Shown here: one piece after another, positions 10,201 through 18,441 of the stretch | How positions within the stretch are numbered: position 1 is the stretch's first letter | Layout of the letters: each line of letters begins with the position of its first letter | Assembly (NCBI GenBank): GCA_964399265.1 | Contig: CAYNQF010000001.1 | Coordinates: 1 to 64,000 of the forward strand | From: WJLY01 sp964399265 | Lineage (GTDB): Bacteria > Joyebacterota > Joyebacteria > Joyebacterales > Joyebacteraceae | DNA: 64,000 bases | Direction of reading: 5' to 3' | Program-made: the position numbers and the translations under genes | Notes under the pieces: generated by a model | What the model was told of the DNA's origin: nothing | What the model saw: only the letters and a program-made list of their open reading frames with translations | Databases searched by the model: none

Positions 10201-10220
10201 TCGAGCGGGCGATACCTCAA
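7218..10220 (-). CDS. PEP/pyruvate-binding domain protein with two receiver-like domains
   Basis: 1000 residues starting at TTG 10220, supported by AGGAGG nine bases upstream and no better ATG. Residues about 28-170 and 170-320 resemble receiver domains (RRILLVSS, DLIITMPRVG, VVLLAYD; then SIILIEDSVRFYSSY) but lack a complete phospho-acceptor set. From about 430 there is a PEP synthase/PPDK-type ATP-grasp domain: GTGSLGGKGRGLAFINSL, RYPLAVRSSSLFEDS, FAGIYDTYMIPN and a nucleotide-binding C-terminal segment. The phosphohistidine swivelling domain and PEP barrel of true PPDK/PEP synthase are absent, so it is not a full PEP synthase. Likely a nucleotide-dependent phosphotransfer or signalling protein of unknown target. 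Confidence 0.8.
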   Translation of the reverse strand: MRYRPLEEVAGRIERKRVPFSDLMPWRVRRILLVSSLYDSFTFQEDGNLGEMLFTEYQELNLSSAPTIVRVSTAEEAVEEITDTNPDLIITMPRVGEMDVFEFSRRVREVAPEIPVVLLAYDTRELSLLKERSDRGGIDRIFVWLGDARVFLAIIKWAEDLMNSYHDADLAGVKSIILIEDSVRFYSSYLPMLYAEIMAQTQALMSEGVNRMQKLMRMRARPKILLASTYEDAEEIYKATHEHLLGVIADGKFPRGGKSYPRAGIAFARMVKEADSRTPVLVQSSDAELAIEAGDAGAAFCQKTSPTLLDDVRRFMREHLGFGDFTFVDERGNELARATDLKSLLDALERVPDESLVLHATRNDFSTWLMARTEFDIAKAIRPVTTDEFGSTQEMREYLISCVRDYRTQTRAGLVEDFSRDTFEAGASFTRIGTGSLGGKGRGLAFINSLLNAYDIEDRIDGVHISVPPSAVVATGVFDEFMKRSGLTQRALAETDDDKIREAFLRAPLPQDTLDELRTFLERVRYPLAVRSSSLFEDSSFQPFAGIYDTYMIPNMDEDIEVRLDELSRAVRLVYASTYSADSKSYIESTPNRLEEEKMAVIIQQIAGRRHGDYLYPNAAGVARSYDYYPVKGASAEDGVASVALGLGRMVVEGGRTVRFSPAHPNRLYQFSSTSDYLNNSQREFYALDLSLPGPVGSPSDAPESNLVLLSKEVAEEHGTLAPVASTYSPANDRVYEGLRKDGNPLITMAGLLSGDVVRLPEALRFLLEVGKAGFTCHVEMEFAVNLAEGESERHSLAFLQIRPLVFGGTTDDVDVEGVDSAAAVAVSASALGHGLIEGVRDIVYVRTPAFDRSKTQQIADQIGEMNALLKGEHPYVLIGPGRWGSADPWLGIPVKWGQISGTKCIVEAPLEDIRVDPSQGTHFFQNITSFGIGYFTLAPDDASAMLDHGWLDTQPAVRETEFVRHLRFDQPLEIAINSKTGHGIVLKPGRSIASAASSE

Positions 10221-10274
10221 GGCGGGAGACCTCCTGCGCGCCGCGCGGCGCGCGTGTGGCTCGCGGCTCAGAGC

Positions 10275-10304
10275 GGCTCGGCCCGGCGTTGGCCGGGCCG
10301 AGCC
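10275..10304 (-). terminator. 13-base-pair hairpin between minus-strand units
   Basis: The arms at 10275-10287 and 10292-10304 are perfectly complementary with a 4-base loop. It sits between the stop of the DUF3857 gene and the ribosome site of the PEP/pyruvate-binding gene. It lacks a U-tract, so it may be a processing or partial-termination structure. Confidence 0.5.
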
Positions 10305-10313
10305 TGGTGTTAC

Positions 10314-12239
10314 CTAGACCTTCTTGAGCAGTATCAGGTTGTTTCTCGGAGCCGCGACACCGTCGGAAGCGGCCTTGAACGCCGCGTAGAGGTCGGTCGG
10401 GACCTGCATCTGCTTGATTACGACCTTCGCGCTCCAGGTGACCGTGTGCGTCTCCTTGTCCCACGAGCAGTCTATGCTCATGTCAGCGACGTCACTCGTG
10501 GAGGATACCGCGTCGGGCAGCCTGACGACGTCGTAGCCCTCGGGTATGTCGAGGCTGACCGACAGGTCCGACTCGCTCTCGCACGGCATCTCGAACGGAT
10601 ACCTGCGCTCGGCCAGCTTGGGATACATGTCGAACGACGCGAACTCGAACGGGAACCTGGGCACGCGCACGATCATCATGTCACCCTGCGGAACCGCGAA
10701 GTCGGGGGCGTCAATAACCTGGCGAACCGTCACCGGAGCAGTGAGGTCGGCGAGGTCGGAGAGCGTCCGCTCGACGCTCTTCGCACCGGCGGAGACGACG
10801 TTCGCATAACCGTCGAAGACCTTGCTCTCCTCGGAGTCGGTGGCGTCCTTGAGCGTCACGCGGGTCTTTCTGTCGAAGTACCCCGTCAACTCGCAGGCGG
10901 CCACGACGTCGGCCGAGCCATCGGGCGTGATCGCTATCTCCATCCACTTGTCGGCCTGGTTGTTCGCCGGCTCGAAGGCCGGGATCTTGACGAGTTCGCC
11001 CAAGCCTCCGTCCTTCACGACGAGAGCTGTATTCCCGTGGCCCCACCTCAGATACCCGTAGCGCACGTCGTCGAGCGACGGGTCGAGGAAATCGTATCCG
11101 CCCGCCGACGGGACAGCGACGAAGAGCCGGTCGAACTGCTTGAGCGTAGGCACGGATTCGACGAACCTGCCGCGCATCTGCTTGATCGCCGCCGGGTAGG
11201 CGTCTATGCCGGCCGCACGGAGCATACTGACCAGAAGGACCGCCTTGTCACGCGTGTCGCCGTACTTGTTCGCGAGCACGGTGGCAGCGTCGTTCGGCTC
11301 GTAGCCGCCCAGGCCGAGGGTCAGATAGACGTATCGAACGTTCTTCGCCACGTCCAGGAACAGCGTACGTATCTTGTCCGAGTCGGTCGTCGCGCCGGAC
11401 GTCAGCTCCGCGACCCGCGCGGCGATCTCGCCGTCGGTCTGGACGTGCGGGTAGAAGACGTCCGCCATGAACGCGGCCGGATCATCCCACGATGTGTATG
11501 AGGAGAACATGACCGCGGGCAGAAGCTCGGACCGCGGCGGCATGTTGTCCTCCTCGACGAGGGCCGGCACGTCGTGCGTGGAGAACACCACGCTGCCGTC
11601 CTTTGCGTCCTCCTTGATCTCAACGTCGCCGAGCATCCCGGCCATCGTTGCGTATGTAGGCGTGTAGGCACCGGGCGGGTAGGAGAGCGTGAACTCGGCG
11701 TTCAGAATGGGAGCCGTGCCGCCCATCGCCTCTATAGAGGAGAAGCTGCGGTCCGCGGCGGCCTTGGTGTTCTCGACCATCTGGAGGTCCATCGTGGAGC
11801 CCGGTCCTGCGACCGGGAACGAGATGACCTTCTCGAGGACGTTGGCGTAGATGGTTGCGCCCTCGAGGAACGACGGCGTGATGTCGTTGATGCCGTCCTC
11901 CTCTACGGGAACCTCTCTGCCCGACGATCTCACCGTGAGACCGTGAAGCATCTCGATCGTTGTGCGGTCGGTGTCGTAGTAGAACGACGGGTTGCTGTAC
12001 TCCTCGCGCCCCATAAGGGTCAGGACGCGCGTGAGCCTGTTTCTCGTCGTCGTGAACGACCCGTCGTCGGCGACGTCGGTCATCTCCTGCAGGTAGAGAA
12101 TGATGCCCGAGTCGTCCGGGTACTGCTCCTTGCCGGGCGCGTCCTTGATGAGCGCCTCGACGTCGACATTGCGCCACTGAGCGGCCGCAACCGACGCCGC
12201 GAGGGCCAGGATGACGATCGCGCATAGTGCCTTCTTCAT
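10314..12239 (-). CDS. DUF3857/transglutaminase-like protein without catalytic Cys and His
   Basis: 641 residues, signal peptide 1-20, predicted periplasmic. The N-terminal half is a DUF3857 beta domain; the central part (about 260-400) is a transglutaminase-like fold; a beta-rich domain ends the protein. The motif that normally reads G-x-C-(R/K)-D-K-A is GDTRDKA, with Thr at 329 in place of Cys. The second motif is FDRLFVAV, with Arg 371 in place of His. The third, FLDPS, keeps its Asp (386). A catalytic transglutaminase or peptidase role is therefore unlikely. ATG directly follows the TAG of the upstream paralogue, with GAGGAGG inside its end, so the two are translationally coupled. Confidence 0.85.
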   Translation of the reverse strand: MKKALCAIVILALAASVAAAQWRNVDVEALIKDAPGKEQYPDDSGIILYLQEMTDVADDGSFTTTRNRLTRVLTLMGREEYSNPSFYYDTDRTTIEMLHGLTVRSSGREVPVEEDGINDITPSFLEGATIYANVLEKVISFPVAGPGSTMDLQMVENTKAAADRSFSSIEAMGGTAPILNAEFTLSYPPGAYTPTYATMAGMLGDVEIKEDAKDGSVVFSTHDVPALVEEDNMPPRSELLPAVMFSSYTSWDDPAAFMADVFYPHVQTDGEIAARVAELTSGATTDSDKIRTLFLDVAKNVRYVYLTLGLGGYEPNDAATVLANKYGDTRDKAVLLVSMLRAAGIDAYPAAIKQMRGRFVESVPTLKQFDRLFVAVPSAGGYDFLDPSLDDVRYGYLRWGHGNTALVVKDGGLGELVKIPAFEPANNQADKWMEIAITPDGSADVVAACELTGYFDRKTRVTLKDATDSEESKVFDGYANVVSAGAKSVERTLSDLADLTAPVTVRQVIDAPDFAVPQGDMMIVRVPRFPFEFASFDMYPKLAERRYPFEMPCESESDLSVSLDIPEGYDVVRLPDAVSSTSDVADMSIDCSWDKETHTVTWSAKVVIKQMQVPTDLYAAFKAASDGVAAPRNNLILLKKV

Positions 12240-14222
12240 CTAGCCCTCCTCTTTCATGAGAATGACCTCACCCTTGACCGACCTTCCCGCCAGCCTGACC
12301 GCCTCTTTGAGCGCCTGGTAATCGGCGGGAGATATCTGGAACGAGTCGAGCGCCATCGTGCGGTCGTAGCGCACGGCCGGCGCCCCGTCGTTCTCGGAGG
12401 CGGGGAGGAACGAGTACTCCATCTTGAGGCCGATCGAGCCTTGCTGGAACTCGACGTCGTCCGGGAAGTTCCGGACCTTGAACCCTGCCGGTATGTCGAC
12501 GATACCCTCCTCCTCGACGCCCAGCGTCACGCCGAGCGCGATGGGGTACTTCCTCTCCTCGAGAGACACGAATCTGCCGAAGAGAATGCCCGAGAGTATG
12601 TCGAACTGGCCCGCCGCCGCCGGGACCCTGAACAGGCTGTATGGGTCGGCGTCCAGCATGTAGCCGTCGATCTCGTACGAGAAGTCGATCGTCATCGGCT
12701 GATAGAGGTCCTCGTAGTCGGACACCGCGAAGTCGCTCATGACGGCGCCGGCGTAGAGCTGCTGCACCATGTTCTGCGCCATCATCTTCACCTGCTCGGG
12801 GCCCACCGAGCTTGCGATCGTGCGGAGGATCTCCTCGTACATGCCGCGCCCCGTGATCTTGACGCTCCCCTTGAGCGTCCCGTTGGCCGCGAGCGTCGAA
12901 CGGTCGGTGATGACGCCGGAGTTCTCCGACGCCGGCACGTGCGGTGCCTGCTGGATGTCCTCGCCCTTCTCCGTGGCGATGAGCACCCACCTGTCACCCA
13001 CGTAGGAGGCGTAGACCGAACGGCTCATCTCCATCGTCGGGTCGATGAACTTGTACGAGCCGTCGTCGCCTTTGATGGCCACGATGCCGTGTTCGAAGTA
13101 GACGGTCGGAATCTCCGTGTCGGTCTTCCTGCTCGGGTTGATGAAGACGACCCAGGCCGGGACGCCTATCTCCTTGAGCATCGTCACCATGAGGACCGCT
13201 TTGTCCCTGCAGACGCCGTACTCCTTCTCGAGCGTGTACGCGGCGAAGTGCGGCTCGAGGAACATGCTGCGGTCCATCGCTATCCCCAGGTACCGCACGT
13301 TCTTGATGATCCAGTAATGGATCGCCTGGATCTTGTCTTCCTTCGTCTCGAGCCCGTCCGTCACCTCCGCCACAACGTCCCTGATCGAGTCCTCGACCAC
13401 GCACTTGTCGTTCGAGATCTCCCACGCGTAGCGGGAGAGCTCCTCCCAGCTCTGGACCGTCGAGACGATGACTCGCGTGGCGACCTGCGCCATCGGGGCC
13501 ATGCCGACCTCTGGCTCGATCTTGGGAGCGTTCTTGCGCGTCCACGTGTAGATCTTGTAGTCGCCCTCGGTCTTCTCCGAGAACTCGGCGTCACCGTCCT
13601 TCACGATGTGCTTGAGGGGCATGTCCGCGGGGCCCTTGACGGTCACGGTCACGTCGATCATGGGCTCCGTGTACTGCATGAAGTACATGCCGTTGAAATT
13701 GTTGTCCAGGAGCGGCTCGTACTTCTCGTGGACCAGCGTCTCGACCGCGTCTCCGACCTCGAGGCCGGGGAAGACGATCGTCTTCTCGCGGAAGTCGGTC
13801 TCGTAGATATCCATGGCGGCGATGGCGGGAGGCGTGCCGTCGGTGATGAGGTCGTCGCCCACCACGATCTCAGTGCCGTCGACCTTGATGACCCGGGCCA
13901 GGATGACGTCCACGGTCCCGTACCGTCTGTGGTAGTTGAACGAAGCGTCGGCGTTTCTGTCGATGCCCTCTTCGGTCAGGATCTTGGTGAGGGAGTGTGA
14001 GTACTGCTCGTAGGCGCCGGACTCGTCGAACTCGACGTCGGTCTGGTCGAGCACCACGACGGAGTTGGCGTTCGGGTTGTCCTCCGCCTCCCCGGCCGCC
14101 GCCAGCAGCTCCAGGGCGTCGTCGAGCGCAAGCGGCTCGAGCGCCGCACCTGCCGCCTGGGCGAGCAGCGAGACGGCCAGAAGGGCCACCAAGCCCGCCA
14201 GACAGCGCATTCGGATACGCAT
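12240..14222 (-). CDS. DUF3857/transglutaminase-like protein with intact catalytic triad
   Basis: Start at ATG 14222 behind AAAGGAG, which puts the signal peptide (MRIRMRCLAGLVALL) at the N-terminus; an upstream in-frame ATG at 14303 lacks this support. 660 residues. Same architecture as its downstream neighbour, but with the triad C338 (GVCRDKA), H378 (FEHGIV) and D394 (FIDPT). Proteins of this type are exported and widespread in the Bacteroidetes/FCB group; their substrates are mostly unknown. First gene of a two-gene unit in which an active-looking and a dead-looking copy are adjacent, suggesting a heteromeric or regulator pair. Confidence 0.85.
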   Translation of the reverse strand: MRIRMRCLAGLVALLAVSLLAQAAGAALEPLALDDALELLAAAGEAEDNPNANSVVVLDQTDVEFDESGAYEQYSHSLTKILTEEGIDRNADASFNYHRRYGTVDVILARVIKVDGTEIVVGDDLITDGTPPAIAAMDIYETDFREKTIVFPGLEVGDAVETLVHEKYEPLLDNNFNGMYFMQYTEPMIDVTVTVKGPADMPLKHIVKDGDAEFSEKTEGDYKIYTWTRKNAPKIEPEVGMAPMAQVATRVIVSTVQSWEELSRYAWEISNDKCVVEDSIRDVVAEVTDGLETKEDKIQAIHYWIIKNVRYLGIAMDRSMFLEPHFAAYTLEKEYGVCRDKAVLMVTMLKEIGVPAWVVFINPSRKTDTEIPTVYFEHGIVAIKGDDGSYKFIDPTMEMSRSVYASYVGDRWVLIATEKGEDIQQAPHVPASENSGVITDRSTLAANGTLKGSVKITGRGMYEEILRTIASSVGPEQVKMMAQNMVQQLYAGAVMSDFAVSDYEDLYQPMTIDFSYEIDGYMLDADPYSLFRVPAAAGQFDILSGILFGRFVSLEERKYPIALGVTLGVEEEGIVDIPAGFKVRNFPDDVEFQQGSIGLKMEYSFLPASENDGAPAVRYDRTMALDSFQISPADYQALKEAVRLAGRSVKGEVILMKEEG

Positions 14223-14281
14223 TTCCGCTCCTTTCATAAGAAAGCTCGGGTAATCGAGGATACTTCGATTGTTACAAACGC

Positions 14282-14437
14282 ATAACAGGACACGATTATG
14301 CACGCTACCGCTCCGACGGGCAAGTGGAGGCTCCGAGGCCCGGGCGAAGGCCCTTCAAGGTCTGCGCCGCGGGCCCTCACGCGCACACCTGAGGAAACCG
14401 GGGCGGTCGTCTTTCATGTGGGACGACGTCCTGTTAT
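14282..14437. repeat. Inverted 10-mers flanking a divergent intergenic region
   Basis: ATAACAGGAC at 14282-14291 and its exact reverse complement GTCCTGTTAT at 14428-14437. Each copy lies about 60 bases before the start codon of the gene it faces (12240-14222 minus and 14500-15900 plus). A second short inverted repeat, GCATAA/TTATGC, spans 14280-14301. This could be a shared regulator site or matching promoter elements for the divergent units. Confidence 0.45.
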
Positions 14438-14499
14438 AGCATGCCCCGCGACGCGGGGCGGTCGGCCCCCGGCCGGGGACCGGCGAACCAGGAGGAACG

Positions 14500-15900
14500 A
14501 TGTCTGACAGGATGCTCACTCACTTCCGACGCGCTCACTTGGGGCATGTCGCAGCCGTCGTGGCGGTCGCGTTCATGGTGGGGCCGTTCGTCCTCACGTG
14601 CGTGGCGCAGGACGAGGCCGCTCCAGCGGCGCAGGGCGGGTACGACGTTCCGGTCCCGGCCTGGGTCGCGGGCGTGGCGACCGACCTCAAGCAGGAGTTC
14701 GTGATGGGCCTCGCCAGGCAGGCCGTCGAGATGGCGGAGTCGAGCGCGACCGAGGAGGTCAAGCTCCTCACCGATTCGTCCGACGGCATGGTTGCGGCCG
14801 CCAACAAGGTCGACGATACGATGAGTACGATCGGGACGATCGACTCCTCGTTCGGCATCCCCGGCATCTCGAGACTCGTGACCGCCGAGGGCGCCGTGCG
14901 CGACACGCTCTTCGGGTTCGTCGTGTGGCACGAGTCGGCCGCCGGGGAGAGCCGCGATATCGCTACGAACCTCGAGGCGGCGGTCGACAGGATGAAGGAA
15001 CTGAGCCTCGCCGCCAGGTCGAACGCCCGCAAGCTCGCGGACAACGCCGCCGACGTGAGGGCCGCGCTGGCCTCCGAGGACTATGCGGGCATCGCGTCGT
15101 CGTCCGGTGTCGTCACGGAGGCCACGGACCAGCTCGGGCTCATCGCCGACGAGGCGGAGCAGGTCTCCGGAAGAATAGAGGAGATCGTCTGGAAGGTGCA
15201 GGACGGCGGAGGCTCGCCACTCGAGACAGAGTGGCAGCAGGTGCTCCTTGCCGTCAGCGACACGCGCCGGCTGGCGTCGAAGATCAGGCCCGCCCTGACG
15301 TCGCTGAGGGAGGGGAGTGGCGCGTCCGAAGCGCTCTCGGCGGCCCTGCAGGGCATGGTTGAGTCGATAGTCATCATGGACCGGGCCGTGGCGGACGAGA
15401 GCGGTTCATTCCATTACCCGTCATCGCTCTTCGAGAGGGACGTGGACGTGGTGACGGCCCTCGAGAGGAGCGTGTCCGATAGCGACGGGACGGCTTTCCC
15501 GGAGGAGACCGCCTCTTCGATCCAGTGGCTCCTGGCCAAGGTCGCCATGGCCGAGCGCGCGCTCGCCGAGCGGGCCGTGGAGTACACGTCGACCCAGGTC
15601 GGCCGTGCCATGGACCGGCTCGAGGACAACTACAAGCGGGCCAGCGGCTTCGACAAGTCCTTGAGCGGCCGCGAGCGGATCGAGGCCTACGAGCCCGTCG
15701 ACGCGGCCATGAGAGGCAACGCGGACCTGCAGGCGGCGCGCACCGCCGTCCGTGAGGCGCGGGTCACGCTCGACGCCGGCAAGTCCGATGAGTCCGCGGG
15801 CGCCGGTTCCCTGGGTTCTGCTCTTGAGAACTACCGTGATGCTTGGGTACACTCGATGACGGCGGGAGCCTCCGCCGTGAGATCGATGAAGTCCCTCTAG
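14500..15900 (+). CDS. Exported alpha-helical protein of unknown function
   Basis: Start ATG 14500 behind GGAGG; 466 residues. An N-terminal hydrophobic segment (about 17-35) ends with a Cys-containing LTCVAQDE sequence, consistent with a signal peptide. The rest is Ala/Ser/Glu/Asp-rich and predicted almost wholly helical with long heptad-like stretches, reminiscent of methyl-accepting or tape-like coiled coils but without their signature hairpin. I recognise no family. It is divergent from the DUF3857 pair and shares the mirrored 10-mer upstream, so it may be co-regulated with it. Confidence 0.7.
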   Translation: MSDRMLTHFRRAHLGHVAAVVAVAFMVGPFVLTCVAQDEAAPAAQGGYDVPVPAWVAGVATDLKQEFVMGLARQAVEMAESSATEEVKLLTDSSDGMVAAANKVDDTMSTIGTIDSSFGIPGISRLVTAEGAVRDTLFGFVVWHESAAGESRDIATNLEAAVDRMKELSLAARSNARKLADNAADVRAALASEDYAGIASSSGVVTEATDQLGLIADEAEQVSGRIEEIVWKVQDGGGSPLETEWQQVLLAVSDTRRLASKIRPALTSLREGSGASEALSAALQGMVESIVIMDRAVADESGSFHYPSSLFERDVDVVTALERSVSDSDGTAFPEETASSIQWLLAKVAMAERALAERAVEYTSTQVGRAMDRLEDNYKRASGFDKSLSGRERIEAYEPVDAAMRGNADLQAARTAVREARVTLDAGKSDESAGAGSLGSALENYRDAWVHSMTAGASAVRSMKSL

Positions 15901-15936
15901 GGCATACGGTAGCAGGGGCAGAGCTGGGGGAACACA

Positions 15937-16638
15937 ATGGTGCGTGGGGTCTTCTTCGACGCCGGCAACACGATCGTCTTCCCCGACTACGATATCTATG
16001 TCGACATCGCGCGCTCTCTCGGGCGCGCGGTGTCGCATGAGCAGGTGGTCGACGCGGAGGCACGCGCGCGCGCCTCATTCGACAGGGCCGTGGCCGGGTC
16101 GAGCGGCGACGGCGTCTACGGCTTCTGGCCCGTCTACTACACGCCTTTCTACGAGCGCCTGGGGCTCACGGGAGCGCAGGTCGAGCGCGCCATCGAAATG
16201 ACGCGCAGGGCCAACGACGAGGGGTTCGGCATCTGGCGGGTCCCTGTCGACGGGCTCGAGGAGACGGTGGACGCTCTCGTACGTCGCGGGCTCAGCGTGG
16301 GGATCATATCCAACTCGGACGGCAGGCTGGAAGCGCGGCTCGAAGGTATCGGTATACGCGATCTCTTCGACTTCGTGATAGACTCGGCCGTCGTGGGCGT
16401 CAGCAAACCGGCGTCAGCGATCTTCGGCCTCGCGGTCGAGGCGAGCGGCGTCCCCGCGGGGCAGGCGGTCTACGTCGGCGACTACTACGAAGTCGACGTA
16501 GTGGGCGCCAGGGGCGTCGGCATGACTCCGGTGCTGTTCGATCCGGTCGGCGCCTACCACGATGTCGACTGCGATACCATCGCCAGATTCGGCGACATAG
16601 TGGGACTCGTGGACGGATGGAGGGGGGAGGGACGTTGA
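15937..16638 (+). CDS. HAD-superfamily hydrolase
   Basis: 233 residues, cytoplasmic. HAD motif I is DAGNT at residues 9-13, so the nucleophile Asp is present but the usual second Asp is Gly. Motif II is IISNSDGR, motif III the Lys in GVSKPA, motif IV GDYYEVDV. The cap resembles HDHD3/L-2-haloacid-dehalogenase-like members. Loss of the +2 Asp is known in several HAD subfamilies and usually signals a changed or lost phosphatase reaction. The stop overlaps the start of the membrane peptidase gene, so the two are probably co-transcribed. Confidence 0.85.
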   Translation: MVRGVFFDAGNTIVFPDYDIYVDIARSLGRAVSHEQVVDAEARARASFDRAVAGSSGDGVYGFWPVYYTPFYERLGLTGAQVERAIEMTRRANDEGFGIWRVPVDGLEETVDALVRRGLSVGIISNSDGRLEARLEGIGIRDLFDFVIDSAVVGVSKPASAIFGLAVEASGVPAGQAVYVGDYYEVDVVGARGVGMTPVLFDPVGAYHDVDCDTIARFGDIVGLVDGWRGEGR

Positions 16639-17348
16639 GACAGCGGGAGATCACACACTCGGCGGCGCTGTTGATGGTCGGCATCGGCGGGGCGGCGCTG
16701 GCCTCGGCGCTGGTCGGCCAGGTCATCCCAGGCGTGCCCAGGCCCGCGCAGATCGTGATCCGGTTGTTCGTCCTCTACCTCGCCATCGTGGTGCACGAGG
16801 TGTCGCACGGGTACGTGGCCAGCCTCCGCGGCGACCCGACGGCCAAGTCCATGGGGCGTCTGACGCTCAACCCCATCCCTCATATAGACATCTTCGGCAG
16901 CATAATCATTCCCGGCTTCCTCATCATCACCGGTTCGAACTTCGTGATCGGCTGGGCGAAGCCTGTTCCGATCGACATCAGGCGGTTCCGCGAGCCCCTG
17001 AAGGACTTCGCGATCACATCGCTTGCCGGTCCCGGCTCCAACTTCCTGCAGGTCATTGTCTACGCGCTCCTGTTCCGGTTCCTGGCTCCCAGCCTTCCGA
17101 ACTGGTTCGGATTCCTCACCTTCTCAGGCGCGGCCATCAACCTGTTCCTCGGGTTCTTCAATCTGATTCCCATTCCGCCGCTCGACGGCTCGAGGCTCGT
17201 GGCCGCGGCGCTTCCAACGAATCTCGCCGTCCAGTATCTCTCCATTGAGCGGTTCGGGTTCATCATCGTCTTCGGGCTTCTGTGGCTCGGGGTCTTCAAC
17301 CCGATCTTCTCGGTCATCTGGAGCCTGCTGCTCAGGATTCTCGGCTAG
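16635..17348 (+). CDS. Site-2 protease family membrane metallopeptidase (M50)
   Basis: TTG 16635 is preferred because GGGAGG lies five bases upstream and it overlaps the HAD stop (TTGA); ATG 16617 in the same frame is the alternative. 237 residues with about six hydrophobic segments. The zinc motif HEVSH is at 54-58 in the second membrane segment, and NLIPIPPLDGSRL near 180 supplies the third ligand Asp, both diagnostic of the short S2P-like peptidases. No PDZ domain. The substrate is unknown; the usual theme is intramembrane cleavage of regulators. Confidence 0.88.
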   Translation: MRQREITHSAALLMVGIGGAALASALVGQVIPGVPRPAQIVIRLFVLYLAIVVHEVSHGYVASLRGDPTAKSMGRLTLNPIPHIDIFGSIIIPGFLIITGSNFVIGWAKPVPIDIRRFREPLKDFAITSLAGPGSNFLQVIVYALLFRFLAPSLPNWFGFLTFSGAAINLFLGFFNLIPIPPLDGSRLVAAALPTNLAVQYLSIERFGFIIVFGLLWLGVFNPIFSVIWSLLLRILG

Positions 17349-17617
17349 ACCTCATCGCTCAGCCTGTTTCCGACTCATGTTCGCGCGCTGTCGACGCGCG
17401 AGAAAGTGCCCGACGTCCGGGCTCACCGGAGCGCGCCGTCCGGCACGTTCATTCTGAGTCCCGGCGGAACCTCGTCGCAGGTCCCGCATCTTAATACATG
17501 GCACAGAAGAAGGCGCAGGGGCCTGCGAGCCCATTACACAACCTGGTGTGCGCGCATCATGCCTCGGGCTCGCGGGTTCCCTGAACCGAAGGCTGACGCA
17601 CAAGGAGTGAGGCGAGG

Positions 17618-17857
17618 ATGAAGAGCGAGCAGGCAGCAGCCAGTCTGGACATGACGGGTTACTTCTGCCCCGAACCGGTCGTCCGTACGAACGAGGAGAT
17701 TTCGAACGTCGGAGTCGGCGAGATCCTCGAAGTTACGGCGGACGACCCTTCATCCAAGCCGGACATCGAGAGTTGGGCCAGGAGAACGGGCCACGAGCTG
17801 GTTTCGGTCGAGAACGATGACGGCGTGTTCAGGTTCCTGATCCGTCGGACGAAATAG
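17618..17857 (+). CDS. TusA-family sulfur carrier
   Basis: 79 residues with the family-defining CPEP motif (FCPEPVVRT) near residue 17, whose Cys carries a persulfide. Fold order beta-alpha-beta-alpha-beta-beta fits TusA/SirA. It is followed by a DsrE-like and a NifS/IscS-like gene. In characterised systems TusA accepts sulfur from a cysteine desulfurase and passes it to DsrE-type proteins, so this reads as a relay module. A 269-base gap separates it from the M50 gene; I see no gene in that gap. Confidence 0.88.
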   Translation: MKSEQAAASLDMTGYFCPEPVVRTNEEISNVGVGEILEVTADDPSSKPDIESWARRTGHELVSVENDDGVFRFLIRRTK

Positions 17858-18037
17858 AGATATCGGTATACGCGTTTGCTATGGTGGGGGCGCAATGTCC
17901 GAGATCGACCTGCGGCAGTTCGGGGGACACCGCTAAGTCGTGACCGGTGCGCCCCACTGTAGCGCTATGGGGCCGCGTACGGCGCCGCGACGACAGACGA
18001 GAGCGCGCCCGCGCGGGAGCAGATTGGAGGAATGACA

Positions 18038-18406
18038 ATGGCCGAACGCAAGCGTATGCTCTACGTCCAGGCGTCGGGTATAGACACGCCCACGAGGCTC
18101 TACTCGCCGGTCGTGCTGGCCACGGTCGCGAAGTCGATGGACATGGACGCGACGGTCTACTTCCTGGGCCAGGGCATCACGGTCGTCAAGGCGGGGGAGG
18201 CCGACAAGATCAAGATCGGCGACTTTCCTGTCCTGTCGGATGTGATTGCCCGGGCCATGAAGGCGGGCGTGGAGTTCAAGGTGTGCGACCAGAGTTCCAG
18301 GCTGATGGGTCTCTCGAGCGGAGACTACATCGACGGCGTCGAGATAGTCGGTGCGGCCACGCTGAACGACCTGACGCTCGACGCTGACGGCGTGCTCTGC
18401 TTCTAG
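18038..18406 (+). CDS. DsrE/DsrF-like sulfur-relay protein
   Basis: ATG 18038 is chosen because GGAGG ends seven bases upstream; ATG 18032 would be too close. 122 residues, Rossmann-like DsrE fold (LYVQASG, ATVYFLGQG, GVEFKVCDQSS). The Cys in FKVCDQ lies about where DsrE proteins hold the persulfide, and a second Cys is next to the C-terminal Phe. Acts in the cytoplasm as a sulfur-transfer partner, probably for the TusA-like protein. The 180 bases before it contain no convincing gene. Confidence 0.82.
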   Translation: MAERKRMLYVQASGIDTPTRLYSPVVLATVAKSMDMDATVYFLGQGITVVKAGEADKIKIGDFPVLSDVIARAMKAGVEFKVCDQSSRLMGLSSGDYIDGVEIVGAATLNDLTLDADGVLCF

Positions 18407-18441
18407 CTCGTGCATCAGCATTCAAGACGGAGGTCGTCCCC

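Noticed and set aside
17487..17582. 28-codon ORF after the M50 gene
   Set aside because: No ribosome site, no hydrophobic helix and no coupling to a neighbour.
17894..17936. 13-codon ORF (MSEIDLRQFGGHR) before the DsrE-like gene
   Set aside because: Too short to support, with only a weak GGGGG upstream; no leader-peptide features.
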